NCBI RefSeq assembly: GCF_020884795.1
Contig: NZ_BBZF01000015.1
Location: 80,035 to 144,034, forward strand
From: Micromonospora okii
GTDB lineage: Bacteria; Actinomycetota; Actinomycetes; Mycobacteriales; Micromonosporaceae
DNA length: 64,000 bases
Reading direction: 5' to 3'
Position 1 is the first letter of the stretch. Each line of letters begins with the position of its first letter. The translations under genes and the position numbers were made by a program. The notes below the pieces were generated by a model. That model saw only the letters and a list, made by a program, of their open reading frames with translations, did not search any database and was not told where the DNA came from. This document shows, piece after piece, positions 62,504 through 64,000 of the stretch.

Positions 62504-63985
62504 TTGAGCGAGAACCGGACGGGCGGTCAGCCGGCGGACGGCACCGAGTCCCACGACCCGGACTTCCCGGAGGCGTTCCTGTCGTTCATGCGCCAGGGCT
62601 GGCGGGACACCACCCTCCCGGTCGGCCCCCGCGTGGAGGTGCCCAACCACGCCAAGCGGCGGGCCGCGCTCTCCGCAGCCTTCCCGGGCGAGACGCTGGT
62701 GATCCCCACCGGCGGCGAGAAGGTGCGCGCCAACGACACCGAGCACCGGTTCCGGCCGGGCAGCGACTTCGTGTACCTGACGGGCGACCACGACCCGGAC
62801 AGCGTGCTCGTGCTGCGCCCGAACGGCTCGGGGCACGACGCCGTCCTGTACATGCGGCCCCGCTCCTCCCGCGACAGCGACGAGTTCTTCCGCAGCCGCC
62901 ACGGCGAGCTGTGGGTGGGCCGGCGGCACACCCTGGCCGAGAAGTCGACCGAACTGGGCCTGCCGACCGCCGACCTGGGCGAGCTGGAGGCGGCGCTGGC
63001 CGACTTCGCGCCGGGGCGCACCCGGGTGCTGCGCGGCTTCGACACCCGGGTGGACGAGGCCGTGCTCCCGTACGACGGGCCGCGCGAGGAGGGGCAGCCG
63101 GCTCGGGACCGGGAGCTGGCCATCGCGATCTCCGAGCTGAAGCTGGTCAAGGACGAGTGGGAGATCGCCCAGCTCCAGGACGCGATCGACGCGACCGTGC
63201 GGGGCTTCGAGGACGTGGCCCGGGTGCTGCCGGCCGACCGGGGCGTCTCGGAGCGGCTGCTGGAGGGGATCTTCGCGCTGCGGGCCCGGCACGACGGCAA
63301 CGAGGTCGGCTACAGCTCGATCGTCGGCGCGGGCGAGCACGGCACGATCCTGCACTGGGTGCACAACCACGGCACCACCCGGCCGGGCGAGCTGCTGCTG
63401 ATGGACATGGGCGTGGAGAACCGCAACCTCTACACCGCCGACGTCACCCGGGTGCTCCCGGTCGACGGCCGGTTCACCCCGTTGCAGCGCCAGGTCTACG
63501 ACATCGTGTACGCCTCGCAGCAGGCCGGCATCGAGTTCATCCGGCCGGGCGTGGCGTTCAAGGACGTGCACCGCACGTGCATGCGGGTGCTCGCCGAGGG
63601 CCTGGCGGACCTGGGCCTGCTGCCGGTGAGCGTCGACGAGGCGATGGACGAGAAGTCGACCGTCTACCGCCGGTGGACGCTGCACGGCTTCGGGCACATG
63701 CTCGGCATCGACGTCCACGACTGCGCCAACGCCCGCAAGGAGATGTACCGCGAGGGCGCCCTCGGCGAGGGCTACGTGCTCACGGTCGAGCCCGGCCTGT
63801 ACTTCCAGCCCGAGGACGAGCTGGTCCCGGAGGAACTGCGCGGCATCGGCATCCGCATCGAGGACGACGTGCTGGTCACCGCGACCGGGGCGGTCAACCT
63901 GTCGGCGGGGCTGCCGCGTACGGCCGACGAGGTGGAGACCTGGCTGGCCAAGCAGCGCGAGGCGGGCCCCCGCCTGCCCGGCTGA
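62504..63985 (+). CDS. pepP: Xaa-Pro aminopeptidase, M24B family
   Basis: This 493-aa dimetal peptidase removes N-terminal residues before proline. The N-terminal aminopeptidase P domain (about residues 45-190) is followed by the pita-bread domain with the five metal ligands in MDMGVENRNLYTADVTR (two Asp), HGFGHMLGIDVHD (His), TVEPG (Glu) and IRIEDDVLV (Glu). The start is a TTG with GGAGGGAG 6-8 nt upstream. The gene is complete, ending 15 bp before the window edge, and is divergent from asnB. Confidence 0.92.
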   Translation: MSENRTGGQPADGTESHDPDFPEAFLSFMRQGWRDTTLPVGPRVEVPNHAKRRAALSAAFPGETLVIPTGGEKVRANDTEHRFRPGSDFVYLTGDHDPDSVLVLRPNGSGHDAVLYMRPRSSRDSDEFFRSRHGELWVGRRHTLAEKSTELGLPTADLGELEAALADFAPGRTRVLRGFDTRVDEAVLPYDGPREEGQPARDRELAIAISELKLVKDEWEIAQLQDAIDATVRGFEDVARVLPADRGVSERLLEGIFALRARHDGNEVGYSSIVGAGEHGTILHWVHNHGTTRPGELLLMDMGVENRNLYTADVTRVLPVDGRFTPLQRQVYDIVYASQQAGIEFIRPGVAFKDVHRTCMRVLAEGLADLGLLPVSVDEAMDEKSTVYRRWTLHGFGHMLGIDVHDCANARKEMYREGALGEGYVLTVEPGLYFQPEDELVPEELRGIGIRIEDDVLVTATGAVNLSAGLPRTADEVETWLAKQREAGPRLPG

Positions 63986-64000
63986 CCCGAGATAGGCCCA

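Overview
The window is chromosomal DNA of a very GC-rich actinobacterium. A member of the Micromonosporaceae (Micromonospora-like) is the best fit. The support is the strong third-position GC bias, many GTG/TTG and leaderless starts, a MurD2/MurL peptidoglycan pair, NgcEFG-type amino-sugar importers, DUF3097/DUF6230/DUF6114 proteins, and palindromic spacer repeats built on GTTAAC / GGGGCCCCTTCC and GTTGATCAAGAGG. No tRNA, rRNA, CRISPR array, complete transposon or prophage was seen.

Layout. 1-3580: amino-sugar locus (NgcE-like binding protein cut by the window edge, SIS protein, RpiR regulator, divergent BadF-type kinase). 3682-8071: a frameshifted remnant of a small secreted protein, a lipoprotein/secreted metalloprotease pair, and a divergent HTH/NB-ARC/TPR regulator. 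8064-11238: a second, complete ngcEFG-like operon. 11428-17549: membrane acyltransferase, an unknown protein, then a TetR-centred group (secreted protein, 18-codon leader ORF, TetR, DUF6230, DUF6114). 17765-21508: NAD kinase, then divergent murD2 and murL. 21631-24936: PucR regulator divergent from a Tat-exported serine hydrolase. 25236-27404: a patch of less GC-biased codon usage with an HNH-like protein, an exact 46-bp copy of internal argG sequence, and a MarR/oxidoreductase pair with two operator boxes. 27505-31085: argG, a deaminase, an RNA methyltransferase and a response regulator. 31141-40195: histidine kinase, unknown protein, bifunctional PBP, membrane protein, SPFH/NfeD pair, second serine hydrolase. 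40214-42078: DUF3097 and an unknown protein.

42089-50897 is the conserved actinobacterial block moxR - DUF58 - VWA - fabG - inhA - hemH, as in mycobacteria. Here it is interrupted by a GH11 xylanase gene, a 28-aa membrane peptide and a strongly structured short leader. 51055-57732: a C6-loop hairpin, a short Cys protein, two PH-domain membrane proteins behind a 9-codon leaderless micro-ORF, PAP2 phosphatase, a hotdog/MBL pair, and a MarR/drug-efflux pair whose 3' end lies in a tandem duplication. 57813-63985: PfkB sugar kinase, AA10 polysaccharide monooxygenase with CBM2, class B asparagine synthetase and a proline aminopeptidase.

Functional themes are amino-sugar and polysaccharide use (two NGC loci, AA10, GH11, sugar kinases), envelope construction (MurD2/MurL, PBP, serine hydrolases, acyltransferase) and fatty acid/haem synthesis. 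At least nine genes appear to begin directly at the transcription start: a TANNNT hexamer lies 6-7 nt before the start codon and there is no Shine-Dalgarno. I used this to choose starts. All functional calls rest on sequence recognition by eye; no database search was run.
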